This document shows, piece after piece, positions 52,083-61,653 of a DNA stretch of 64,000 bases. How positions within the stretch are numbered: position 1 is the stretch's first letter; the number at the start of each line of letters is the position of its first letter. Location: positions 62,001 through 126,000 of the forward strand of contig CBDALO010000233.1 in the NCBI GenBank assembly GCA_965196985.1. Direction: 5' to 3'. The translations under genes were made by a program, and so were the position numbers. Source of the stretch: 2-12-FULL-35-23 sp965196985 (lineage in GTDB: Bacteria > Pseudomonadota > Gammaproteobacteria > UBA12402). The notes below the pieces were generated by a model that made no database searches, had not been told where the DNA came from, and was given only the letters and a program-made list of their open reading frames with translations.

Positions 52083-53732
52083 GTTTTTGGGTCAAAAATC
52101 CCATAGCATCTACGCTTCAAAACTTTAATCTTATTATTAAATCCTTCAACAAACCCACTATTCTTTCCCTCTGAAAAATAATTACAGATTTCCACTTTGA
52201 AGGCTTTAAGAGTTTTTATGAATTTTTTAAAGCAATTAATCTTTTTACTTTGAACCTCCTGAATCCAGGCATCAATACTTTTAGTACCAGATTTTATTGA
52301 TTGCTCCTTATTAAAAATGCTCGTTAGCTTTCTTACCATTCGGTATGACTCTGTTAACTCAAAGGAGTAGGAGAATAATGTATTCAGCTTTTCATTTTCT
52401 TCTTTGGTAAAAAACTCTTTATGTCCCCTGAGCAGATTAGTTAGGTTTTTAACTTTATCATACTCATGAGGAGGTAGCTCCTTTTTTAAATCGGCTAGCA
52501 CCTTTTGACGCATCTTGTCTAATGCTCGCCGATACAGTTTAGCAACATGATAACGGTCAACAATAACCTGCATTGGAGTAAAAACCTCTCTGGCAGCGTT
52601 AACATAACCCTTATACATGTCAGTACAAACTGACACAACTGTCTTTCTAAGCTTTATAGGAATCGAAAGCAGAAAATGCTTTATATCACGCTTTTTTCGA
52701 CCTTTAATGATTGAAAGTATTCTAACTTTACCATTAATCCTGGCTGTAATAATTGTCATATAGGCGCCTTTTCCTTTTTCTAAACTAATCTCATCAATCC
52801 CTAAATCACCTAGAAATTTAAATTGCGACCAATTAATCTTAGGTGAGATATGGCGATTAATTATTCCTTCGATCTTCTTCTCTGTTGTGTCATTTTTCAA
52901 TGCTACATCTTTTACTGTGCTGTTAACTAATTCGCGCAGTAAATATAATTCTAGTTCATAACTAAATTGACTATCACTTGAATGAAAATCCGGTGTTGCA
53001 GTAGTCGTTGGGCAATGGCAGCCATGTTCAAAACAGATATATCGCTTAGGCTGATAAATTAGATAGGTCTGCTTGTTCATAATAGGAAGATGCCTAACCT
53101 TGCGTTCTTTGTCGTAACCGTGAAAACGTGCGGTTTCTTTACCGCAAATATGACAACCAACGGATGTTTCTTCTGTCTGCCCGTAAATAAAAATTGCTGT
53201 ATCAGTTTCTTCAACTTTATCGATACGGAAGAAGGGAATATTAAACTGGATGTCAATGGTCGGCATGGGTAATGTCCTTATTATGAGCTAAAATGGAGAG
53301 AAAATTCTATACCTGAATAATTTGGAAAGGAAGGCTTTATGCTATTAATAAAGGATAAACTCAACCACGGGAATTATCATAGAGCCTATGTTTTTTTAGA
53401 AATGGCCAATTATTTTTTGCTCCATCAGCAACGCCAATTGTTTTAGCATCAGGGTAATATTTCTTTTTCAGCTTTATTTCCTTTTCAAGCCTATTAAAGA
53501 ATTCATCTTTTCCATATTCTGGTGATGCTGCAACGTAGGTTGTGTGCAGGCGTGCACCATGCTTATCATACATGGAAATAGTTCCAACCATGCTCTCTCT
53601 ATAACCATCATCAACGGTGAGAACATATGCACCATCTAAGCTAATACTTAGCATCTCAATGCCTGCATCAAGCTTTGGCTCTTCATATTCCCACTCAGCC
53701 TCTTTGGCTTGTGCAATACCGCCAACAAAATC

Positions 53733-55264
53733 GATAGAGCGTTATTTTGTCTGTAAAAACCAACTTCAGTACTTAGAAAAACCTTTAAAATTCTAAATGG
53801 CACTCTATTGTACCTGTCTCATCGCATAATATCTTAAATTAATTATGCTAATCAATCTAAAAAATTATTTATACCTCAAATTTTTCTCCTCTCAAAATAA
53901 ATTATTAACTTTTAGGTAATAGCAAGTATATCTCGTTAATAAGAACAAGAATGATCTATCCTAAAACCCTATGAAGCCTTATTATTCACTTCAACTTAAG
54001 TATCTAGGTGATCCGCTCCACTGGTCATCAATTTCCACTAAAACAGCTGATACGAGCCTTAGGCACGATTCAGTATTAGGGAAAATTCCAACTGTATGCG
54101 TCCTTCTTTTTACCTCTCTGTTTACGCGCTCAGCTATGTTACTGGTTCTTAATCTTTTTTGATGCGGCCTGTCAAAGTTCATCACTACTAAGCCCTCCGG
54201 TATATTCACTTCCAACCAAGAAGAAAGCTCTGGTGCTGTTTGCTGATATTTATCTACCGCCATAGCCAATAGTCTTTCCGACTCATGAATGTTTGAGGCA
54301 TTAAATATAGCTGTAATCTCCTCAGCTACTGGTTCCTTCATTGAGCGCTTTGGTATGTGAGCCTGAGCATTTTGCTGCAAATGAAATTGGCAGCGTTGCC
54401 AAGGAACACTGGGGAACACAGCTCTTCTAGCGGCTTTTAGGCCAGTATGAGCGTCGCTAGTAATCAACTCAATACCATGTATACCTCGCTCAACCAACTG
54501 CTGAAGAAAATCACGCCAATGTACCTCAGCCTCTGATAACGCAACAGAAACACCTAGCACTGTTCTCTTGCCGGTTGATTCATCAAAGCCATAGGCTATC
54601 AATACCGCACAGTCTTGTACTGTGCCGCTAGTGCGCACCTTCTCATAACGTGCATCTAGCCAAAGATATTTTATCTTTCCTAACGGCTTATTTCGCCATT
54701 TCTTTAAATCTTCATCCAACAATTTAGCGCAACGGCTTACCTCTGTGCTTGAAATATCTGTTCCACAGAGTTGCTTTAGCACCTTTTCAACTTTGCGCGT
54801 GGAAACCCCATGCACATACATTTCAGCGACAGCCAGCTTAAGTGCTCTATCAGAGCGTACACCTCGCTCTAAGACTGATGGATAGAAGGCTTCATTGGAG
54901 TCTCTAACCTGCGGTATCTGTAGCTCAAGCTGACCTTGACCTGTGTTAATTAACCTTGGTTTAAAGCCGTTCGCATATCCGTTTCTATCGCCAGTTCGCT
55001 CATAAGGACTGGCATTTAAATGGCGCTCCCTTTCTATTAACATAGCCTCATTCATCAACCTGGAGACAAGCTTAGGTAAAGCTTCAAACCCCTCCATCGC
55101 TAAAACGTGTATGGCTTCTTCGATTAAGTTCTCATTTTTATAGCAGCTCATTGTCATTCCTCTTTTTTGGTTAAGTTTACCTTAAAAGGAATTTCTAATC
55201 TGACTGAGTCGCCTGCTTATTTTCAGCAAGTCAATGGAATTTACAGAAAGGATGGCGCACTAGC
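53733..55264 (-). mobile_element. IS256-family element, copy 3 (intact)
   Basis: This is a 1532-bp element flanked by the 8-bp duplication ACAAAATC (53725-53732 and 55265-55272), inside a truncated ISKra4. Confidence 0.93.
53991..55157 (-). CDS. IS256-family transposase
   Basis: This intact 388-residue protein is identical in sequence to the copy at 61692-62858 and differs by one residue from that at 33061-34227. It carries the same catalytic segments: WLDARYEKVR, ITSDAHTGLKAA and AERVNREVKRR. The start is preceded by GAGGA. Confidence 0.94.
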   Translation of the reverse strand: MTMSCYKNENLIEEAIHVLAMEGFEALPKLVSRLMNEAMLIERERHLNASPYERTGDRNGYANGFKPRLINTGQGQLELQIPQVRDSNEAFYPSVLERGVRSDRALKLAVAEMYVHGVSTRKVEKVLKQLCGTDISSTEVSRCAKLLDEDLKKWRNKPLGKIKYLWLDARYEKVRTSGTVQDCAVLIAYGFDESTGKRTVLGVSVALSEAEVHWRDFLQQLVERGIHGIELITSDAHTGLKAARRAVFPSVPWQRCQFHLQQNAQAHIPKRSMKEPVAEEITAIFNASNIHESERLLAMAVDKYQQTAPELSSWLEVNIPEGLVVMNFDRPHQKRLRTSNIAERVNREVKRRTHTVGIFPNTESCLRLVSAVLVEIDDQWSGSPRYLS

Positions 55265-55800
55265 ACAAAATCAGTTGCCCGTTGCAAGTATGAATGTGAG
55301 ATTTTACGGTTATGATTGACCTTGAGATCATCAATAACACTAGGAGCAGGTAAGTTTGAGTATTTATGTGAGATTATTTTTGCAAATCGCGGTGTTGATC
55401 CTTGGATAATTCTAGCCTTATCTTCTAAAGGACAAAAGATCTTCCCGCCTTTAGAGGTTTGATAAACATAACGCTTAACTCGAGCAACTCCATAAGGCGT
55501 TTGGTAATTTGCTTCATCTCTACTTCGTGCTGTTAGCTTTATTTTTCCAACATGGATAGGAGAGCCATCTGCATCAAACTTACTTAAAGCTTTTTCAGTG
55601 GCTAATGTTCCAACCTCATTAAGGCCGTCAAGAATTGCATCCTCACATTCAAGCATGGATCCTTTTAGTGGAAGCTTGAGCTCAATAGTTAATTCATTAT
55701 TTTCATCAGAGAGAATTCTAGCTAACATCCAAACACCATCCGTAATCAAGTTAAAGTGTATATTATGCTATATTTTATACATTATATAAAGGCAGCACCC

Positions 55801-56462
55801 AGCTCAATAAACCAACGTGACATAGTTTGCCTGGATAGATTGACGCCGTATTGTGAGCGTAGTTGTTTTTCTAAATGATAAAAGGGTTGTCTATCCCTGA
55901 TTTTACTAGACACTAAATGCGCTAGTAATGATTCAGACGCCTCGGCCTTAGGTAGGATATGTAAAGGCTTAGGTGCAACCGTAACACCACCTTGCTCGCA
56001 ATCACAGCCTAGTTTTTCACGGCGCTCTTCAATCATTTCAAAGACAGCTGGTTTGTAGTTCAGTATTTTTTTAGTCTCAAAACCCATTGGGCATTTTTCT
56101 TTACCGCAAGGACAAATACGCTGGTCATCAGGTACTGGAATGATTCTCACCGTCACAGGTAATTCATTCTTGACCTTCTTCTTACGTTTGTGAGAAGAGA
56201 CAACAACTGCTTCATCATCTTCTTGATCCTCCGGTGTTGAGAGATCACCGAAGAGTGGCAACTGATCTTCTATGTAGCGCTCAGATTTACTACCAAAATG
56301 CTGTCGTTGGAGCTTAGCAAATTGTATCTTCAAATGATCATAAGCCTCGGCATACTGTTCAACACGAGCATGTTCTATTTCAAGCTTATGACAAAGCTTT
56401 TCATTTATTCCGACTTGTTGATAGAAAAGCTCACTAGGGACTGTTTGCATTGCGTTTCTCAT
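55801..56462 (-). pseudogene. IS66 tnpC, N-terminal fragment
   Basis: The first 220 or so residues of TnpC (MRNAMQTVPSELF to SRWFIEL) are intact. The remainder, with the DDE core, is missing after the ISKra4 insertion point. The apparent last residues GAAFI come from the ISKra4 end. Confidence 0.9.
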
Positions 56463-56685
56463 TCAAGTAACTACTGCAAAGTGTACCATGACATTTTAAG
56501 TGCAATATTTTCTTCCTCAGGCGCTTGGTTAGCGCATATTACTTTTTTGGGGTAGCTGGTCATTGTGATGTTTTCTTTTCAACTCCTAGCGGATCTCACA
56601 AAGCCTGGGCTAAGGATATAAAACAAGCATTAAAATCACGTGTAAAATCAAAAAACACAGAAAAAACCTGTCAAGACTTTTTTGT
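55801..56685 (-). mobile_element. IS66 fragment (tnpC N-terminal part and spacer)
   Basis: This is the inverted copy of the main IS66 sequence from the tnpB-tnpC spacer to tnpC codon 220. It ends at the ISKra4 border on one side and breaks at about 56685 on the other, within a T-run. Confidence 0.87.
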
Positions 56686-56930
56686 ATCCGTTCAATATCA
56701 GCATGATTTGAAAATAATTCAAAAAGTTCTTGACAGCTTTTTCGTGCAAATTTGGAAATTTTATATTGGAATCATCGTGTGTCATAAAAGCATGATGTGC
56801 GCTCTATAACAACGCTGTATGCTCGGATTATTTTTTCATCGATCAGGTTCATGGCTTAAAAATAATTTCAGCAGTACGGCCATCTGTGTGGGGAAAATTT
56901 ACCTTTTCAAACCCGTGGTATACTCTTCCT
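56686..56930. other. Intergenic stretch before an interrupted transposase gene
   Basis: I see no gene here. TTGACAGC (near 56742) and AT-rich blocks could be promoter parts. A short frame running in from the IS66 spacer is not convincing. Confidence 0.3.
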
Positions 56931-57775
56931 ATGAAAAAACAACCTGACAAATCAGTTTTAGCCGATCTCATTGAGAGATTTAATAATACTGTTACACCAA
57001 CAGCACTAGAAACAGATTTTAGCAATGTATGTGAAAGTCAGGCTGAGAAAATCATAAAGCTAGAAGACAAGGTGCAATCGTTAAATAACGCATTAAATAA
57101 ATATAAAGGTGAGCAAGGAAAGCCTAATGTTAGAAAGCAAACGCGCGCTAACAAGGACAAGGATCATTCCTCCGAGAAGGATAGAAAAGGAAATAAAACC
57201 AATAAAACTAGAAAGCCAAAATCTAGTAAAAAAAATCTCGAAGTCTCTAATACAGTGACACTAACAATTAATCCAGATTCGTTGCCCAGCGATGCTGTGC
57301 CAAATGGCTCTAAGAAAACACTTATCCAGGATATAAAAATTGCTGCTAATAACACTCTTTTTTTGCGCCAACAATATTACTCCCCTTCTGAAAACAAACA
57401 CTATACAGCACCTCTGCCAACTGGTTATAAGGGCCAGTTCGGCCCTACTATTAAAAGCTGGACAAGCTTCCTAAATACTCAAGGTGGTATGACGCTAGAA
57501 AGCCTTGAGACATTTTATAAAACCGCCAACATAGATATTAGTAAATCAACCATCCATAGCTTCACAATTAAAACACCTACGATACTTGAGCCCGAGAAGG
57601 TAGAAGTTGTGAAGGCAGGTTTACAATCCACGAACTACCAGCACCTAGATGACACCAACGCTAGAGAGGATGGGAAAAACCGTTATGTTAATGTATTGGG
57701 TAATGAGTATTATTCAGCTTACTTTACGCTGACCAGTAAAAGTCGATTAAGCGTCATTGAAATGTTAAGCAAAGA

Positions 57776-59162
57776 GGGTGCTGCCTCTATATAATGTAGG
57801 CTATATTACTGCTGGCACGCCAAAATCATTAACCTTCTCCCAAAACTGATCCCATCTTCCTTTAGTCTTTACTAGTGTTCTCAAGCATAAAACAATTTTC
57901 ATTCCCTTGTCTTTCCAGCGCATTCCTGATCCGCCTAATCTTTGTTTAACAATTGTTTTACATGCTGCTTCAGTGACGCCAGAGCCAATTGGTGCATTCT
58001 GCTTAATCAAATTATGATACGACATTCGCTTTTCTTTAATATTATTTTCAAAATACGTAATTGTTCCTTCTAGCTTTTCTCTAAGCGATTTATTCAGTTT
58101 TTTATTTACATGCTCTTTAAGCTCAGCAAGTATTCTACCTGCCGCACCTTTCTTGTGCTTTAAATCATGACATCGCTCTTCGAGCCAAACATCACGCTCA
58201 TCTCTTTCAGATTTTTTGGTAAATATTGCCCTTGATGCTTCGCCGAGATATTCAGTTGCATGCCAAAAATCTAAAATTTGCGTATCAGTATGTTTTTTTA
58301 GAAATGGCCAATTATTTTTTGCTCCATCAGCAACGCCAATTGTTTTAGCATCAGGGTAATATTTTTTTTTCAGCTTTATTTCCTTTTCAAGCCTATTAAA
58401 GAATTCATCTTTTCCATATTCTGGTGATGCTGCAACGTAGGTTGTGTGCAGGCGTTCACCATGCTTATCATACATGGAAATAGTTCCAACCATGCTCTCT
58501 CTATAACCATCATCAACGGTGAGGACATATGCACCATCTAAGCTAATGCTTAGCATCTCAACGCCTGCATCAAGCTTTGGCTCTTCATATTCCCACTCAG
58601 CCTCTTTGGCTTGTGCAATACCGCCAACAAAATCAGTTGCCCGTTGCAAGTATGAATGTGAGATTTTACGGTTATGATTGACCTTGAGATCATCAATAAC
58701 ACTAGGAGCAGGTAAGTTTGAGTATTTATGTGAGATTATTTTTGCAAATCGCGGTGTTGATCCTTGGATAATTCTAGCCTTATCTTCTAAAGGACAAAAG
58801 ATCTTACCGCCTTTAGAGGTTTGATAAACATAACGCTTAACTCGAGCAACTCCATAAGGCGTTTGGTAATTTGCTTCATCTCTACTTCGTGCTGTTAGCT
58901 TTATTTTTCCAACATGGATAGGAGAGCCATCTGCATCAAACTTACTTAAAGCTTTTTCAGTGGCTAATGTTCCAACCTCATTAAGCCCATCAAGAATTGC
59001 GTCCTCACATTCAAGCATGGATCCTTTTAGTGGAAGCTTGAGTTCAATAGTTAATTCATTATTTTCATCAGAGATAATTCTAGCTGACATCCAAACACCA
59101 TCCTTCATCATGTTAAAGTGTATATTATGCTATATATTCTACATTATATAAAGGCAGCACCC
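57776..59162 (-). mobile_element. ISKra4-family element, copy 4
   Basis: This is a 1387-bp element with the 8-bp duplication AGCAAAGA (57768-57775 and 59163-59170). Nearly identical to copy 3 at the DNA level (one G/A difference noted near 58182), so the two arose recently. Confidence 0.93.
57801..59111 (-). CDS. ISKra4-family transposase (second sub-lineage)
   Basis: This intact 436-residue transposase is identical in protein sequence to the one at 50721-52031. It has ISLDGAYVLTVDDG, ADGAKNNWPFL, WHATEYLGEA and VTEAACKTIV. It lies antisense to the interrupted host gene. Confidence 0.92.
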   Translation of the reverse strand: MMKDGVWMSARIISDENNELTIELKLPLKGSMLECEDAILDGLNEVGTLATEKALSKFDADGSPIHVGKIKLTARSRDEANYQTPYGVARVKRYVYQTSKGGKIFCPLEDKARIIQGSTPRFAKIISHKYSNLPAPSVIDDLKVNHNRKISHSYLQRATDFVGGIAQAKEAEWEYEEPKLDAGVEMLSISLDGAYVLTVDDGYRESMVGTISMYDKHGERLHTTYVAASPEYGKDEFFNRLEKEIKLKKKYYPDAKTIGVADGAKNNWPFLKKHTDTQILDFWHATEYLGEASRAIFTKKSERDERDVWLEERCHDLKHKKGAAGRILAELKEHVNKKLNKSLREKLEGTITYFENNIKEKRMSYHNLIKQNAPIGSGVTEAACKTIVKQRLGGSGMRWKDKGMKIVLCLRTLVKTKGRWDQFWEKVNDFGVPAVI

Positions 59163-60020
59163 AGCAAAGACCACTTTGGGTTCACATTAAATGAGGCCGC
59201 TTTTAATTTACTGGCTACTATGAACTTACCCCACAAGGTAATCGAAAGCTTAAAGGTATTTCACTCATCGACTATCTTAAACAGTAAGGAGCTGGAAGTT
59301 ATTCTTGATAAGGTATTAGGTGATAAAAAATTTCCAAAATATAGAAAGCTGATTACTGATGCGGCAGCTATCTCAACATATAGAAAGAGTCCTTATGCGA
59401 TAGAAACACTCATTACCGATGATGCGCCACAGTTTAAGCTCATTACTGAATCACTCGCCTTGTGCTGGGTTCATGAGGGTAGGCATTATAAAAAGCTGAC
59501 GCCAATTTTTAAGAAGCACCAAGACTCTGTTGACAGCTTCTTGGATAGGTTTTGGGATTATTATCATAAGCTCATTGAATATAAAAAGAACCCAGGGCAA
59601 GATGAGATAGATAAGCTATCCAATGAGTTTACTGAGTTATTCTCAACAATCACTGGCTACGAGAAACTAGATAAACAAATTGAGCTCACCTTAAAAAAGA
59701 AAAGGCAGCTATTGTTAGTGCTGGAAAAGCCAGAGCTTCCTCTACATAACAATCCAGCAGAGTTGATGGCTCGGAAGCAGGCTAGAATGCGCGATGTACA
59801 CCTTCATACTATGAGTGAAGAAGGAACGAAAGCTAAGGATACAATGGTTACAATTACTGAGACATGTAAAAAGCTAGCAGTTAATGTCTTCGATTATATA
59901 TATGACAGAATTACAAAAAACGGCTTGGTTCAATTACGGTGTATTTTAGGTATCAGGGCGCATAGAAATACCTACCCAATTAAAGCATAATAACTACTGC
60001 TCTTTAAAAATTAGATTGCG

Positions 60021-61505
60021 TTATGCTGCTCGTTGAAAACGTTTGAAGCCCAGCATTTCTACCCAGTGTGGATGCTCCTGACCAGTTAAAATATGTGCTG
60101 GAGTTTTCTGATGACGAAAGCTTTTTTCGCTACGCTCGATTTTCTCATGATTTAAAAAGAAGCGTAGTAAATTAAGAAATCCATTCCCTACTTGCTTACG
60201 TACAAATAAGTAGGGAGATATACGACTATGCAGGTTTTCTGCCATAGAGCTTGTGCGTTCCGTGCCCTCTAGCACTCGAGTCACAAGTTCTTCTATGTCA
60301 TAGAAATCATCACCCAATTCATCTTGTAAGGGTAACGCACGAACAGCATATTTCATTGACCCTTCCTTACACCTTTGTAATTCAGCTATTTTCCACAAAG
60401 TATTTACAGAGATATTATTAGATTCAGCAATTACCTGAAATTTATTATCAATTGTCATCATAAATGATAAAGCTAAGTGTTTGGCATTCTCCAACATAAC
60501 TCGAATTGATTTAATACGATGAGGATGAATTAACTCAAGGGTTTTTAGTTCATTAACAATGAAGTCATATAACTCACTACGTTGCTCTGGTGCTGGGCCT
60601 GCTTTTACTAAAACATCATGACACAACCAGTCTACTAACGTGTCAATAGAGCTTGATAAGCGCCCAGCTTGTCCTGCCTCTTTTACCGCCATGAATAACT
60701 GCTCTTCATGTAGCGCTTCATTACCTTTAGTAATTGCCTTGTAATACTTATTCTCTCGTTGGTTTAGATATGTGATAGAACTTTTTTTCCTATTTCTAAA
60801 GTAACGGCGAACCTCAAGTAACTCATGGATGATGTGAAAATGATCTCTGTGGTAAGGAACATCTGGCATTACAAGTTTATGTCCAGCATACAAACCACGG
60901 CCATCGTCACCATAAACAGCCTCTGGTAAAAAATGTTTTTTCTTCAGCTCTAGTAAATTTCTTGCCCACGTATCTCCATCACGTGTGTCTTCTAGGCGAA
61001 GCAAATAACAATATAAAGAACGAATATCGGTTCCAGAAAGAATTGGTTTATTAAGGTGAAACTTTTCATCATTAGCTACTAGTTTGGCTTGGCTTAAGTC
61101 TTCCTGAGAATTAATCTTCTCCGCTCTTTGAATCGCAACAGCTGCAATGTTATGAATTCCACCTTGAGAGATCTCATAGTCTAAACAAACACTTAAAAAT
61201 CTACGTATACCCCTAAATGAGCAGCGAGAAAAAAGCAGTAAGCAAACAACCATAAGAGAAATATACTGCTTGGTTACTGGTATATAATACAAAACCTTAT
61301 GTGCATCATTAGTCGCGTCTGTTTCTGAGAAAGCACTATCAATTGCATTCACCAATTTATTTTTTTGCTTATGCACAAACTTACGGCTAACATCATTTTG
61401 TTCTGCCAGCTTAGAAACTGACTTATCTTTTTTTAATGCTTTTAAAGCAAGTTCTTTTCTATCGTCTGCATTCATTAACTTAGCGGCACTGTTTGTTGTT
61501 GACAT
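60021..61505 (-). CDS. Transposase-like protein of an unassigned DDE family
   Basis: The 494-residue protein starts at 61505, after GAGTGAGGC. A start far upstream (61682) would add 59 unlikely residues. An HTH region (KSVSKLAEQNDVSRKFVHKQKNKL) leads to probable catalytic parts LVANDEKFHL, EAVYGDDGRGLYAG and VPYHRDHFHIIHELLEVRRYF. A late TSSMAENLHSRISPYLFVRKQVG could hold the Glu. No terminal repeats or target duplications could be assigned. The setting among IS elements supports a transposase, but I cannot name the family. Confidence 0.65.
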   Translation of the reverse strand: MSTTNSAAKLMNADDRKELALKALKKDKSVSKLAEQNDVSRKFVHKQKNKLVNAIDSAFSETDATNDAHKVLYYIPVTKQYISLMVVCLLLFSRCSFRGIRRFLSVCLDYEISQGGIHNIAAVAIQRAEKINSQEDLSQAKLVANDEKFHLNKPILSGTDIRSLYCYLLRLEDTRDGDTWARNLLELKKKHFLPEAVYGDDGRGLYAGHKLVMPDVPYHRDHFHIIHELLEVRRYFRNRKKSSITYLNQRENKYYKAITKGNEALHEEQLFMAVKEAGQAGRLSSSIDTLVDWLCHDVLVKAGPAPEQRSELYDFIVNELKTLELIHPHRIKSIRVMLENAKHLALSFMMTIDNKFQVIAESNNISVNTLWKIAELQRCKEGSMKYAVRALPLQDELGDDFYDIEELVTRVLEGTERTSSMAENLHSRISPYLFVRKQVGNGFLNLLRFFLNHEKIERSEKSFRHQKTPAHILTGQEHPHWVEMLGFKRFQRAA

Positions 61506-61653
61506 GATCAGCCTCACTCTTTTGCTTTCATTATTGACTTGGATGCGAGAGTATATGGCAAGATAAGCCATAATTACCAATCCGTGAAATACTATACTGT
61601 ATGTATGCTCAATACCTGACCATCTAATCTGATACCCAGAAATGAACAAGGCC

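Larger units (their letters stand above)
50624..53266 (-). pseudogene. ISL3 transposase split by ISKra4
   Basis: The 415-residue transposase starts MPTIDIQFNIPFF at 53266. It has the N-terminal zinc motif CHICGKETARFHGY and CFEHGCHC. The ISL3 DDE core shows GIDEISLEKGKGAYMTII, VCTDMYKGYVNAAR, VIVDRYHVAKLY and GFVEGFNNKIKVLKRRCYGIFDPK. ISKra4 breaks it after DPKT. The final TLFKRLYIDINGYELYSINIG lies at 50624-50687. Joining the parts and dropping one 8-bp duplication restores the frame. Confidence 0.92.
50596..53386 (-). mobile_element. ISL3-family element interrupted by ISKra4 copy 3
   Basis: The ends are GGCTCTATGAGGTTTCCCGTGG at 50596 and the inverted equivalent (GGCTCTATGATAATTCCCGTGG) ending at 53386. 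Without the ISKra4 insert it is about 1.4 kb. The flanks CCTTCTGC and TATGTTTT do not match, so the 8-bp duplication expected for ISL3 is missing. The right side abuts a truncated ISKra4. Confidence 0.88.
53387..55749 (-). pseudogene. ISKra4 transposase remnant
   Basis: The N-terminal 160 or so residues (from MITDGVWMLARILS at 55749 to HSYLQRATDF) lie right of the IS256. The next stretch, VGGIAQAKEAEWEYE to NNWPFLKKH, lies left of it. Everything after is deleted, including the C-terminal catalytic part. Non-functional. Confidence 0.9.
53387..55800 (-). mobile_element. ISKra4-family element, copy 5: truncated and interrupted by IS256
   Basis: Only the part from within the transposase gene to the GGCAGCACCC end (55791-55800) remains. 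The left portion is lost at the ISL3 border (53386/53387). IS256 copy 3 sits inside, at 53733-55264. The right end abuts an IS66 tnpC fragment. Confidence 0.88.
56931..59990 (+). pseudogene. IS66-like DDE transposase interrupted by ISKra4 copy 4
   Basis: The N-terminal part (from MKKQPDKSVLADLIERF at 56931) has a coiled coil, a basic Lys-rich stretch (NKTNKTRKPKSSKK) and YQHLDDTNAREDGKNRYV, the likely first Asp region. ISKra4 inserts after MLSKE. The rest, DHFGFTLNEAAFNLL onward (59163-59990), has ITDDAPQFKLI, the second Asp region. The end, ELPLHNNPAELMARKQARMRDV, recalls the IS66 catalytic Glu area. The family is uncertain but DDE, IS66-like. The joined frame is continuous. Confidence 0.75.

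Noticed and set aside
56525..56809. Open frame reading VSAYYFFGVAGHCDVFF, also present inverted at 34643-34909
   Set aside because: It lies in the IS66 spacer, opposite to the transposase genes. The two versions diverge where the IS66 match ends, and there is no clear ribosome site.
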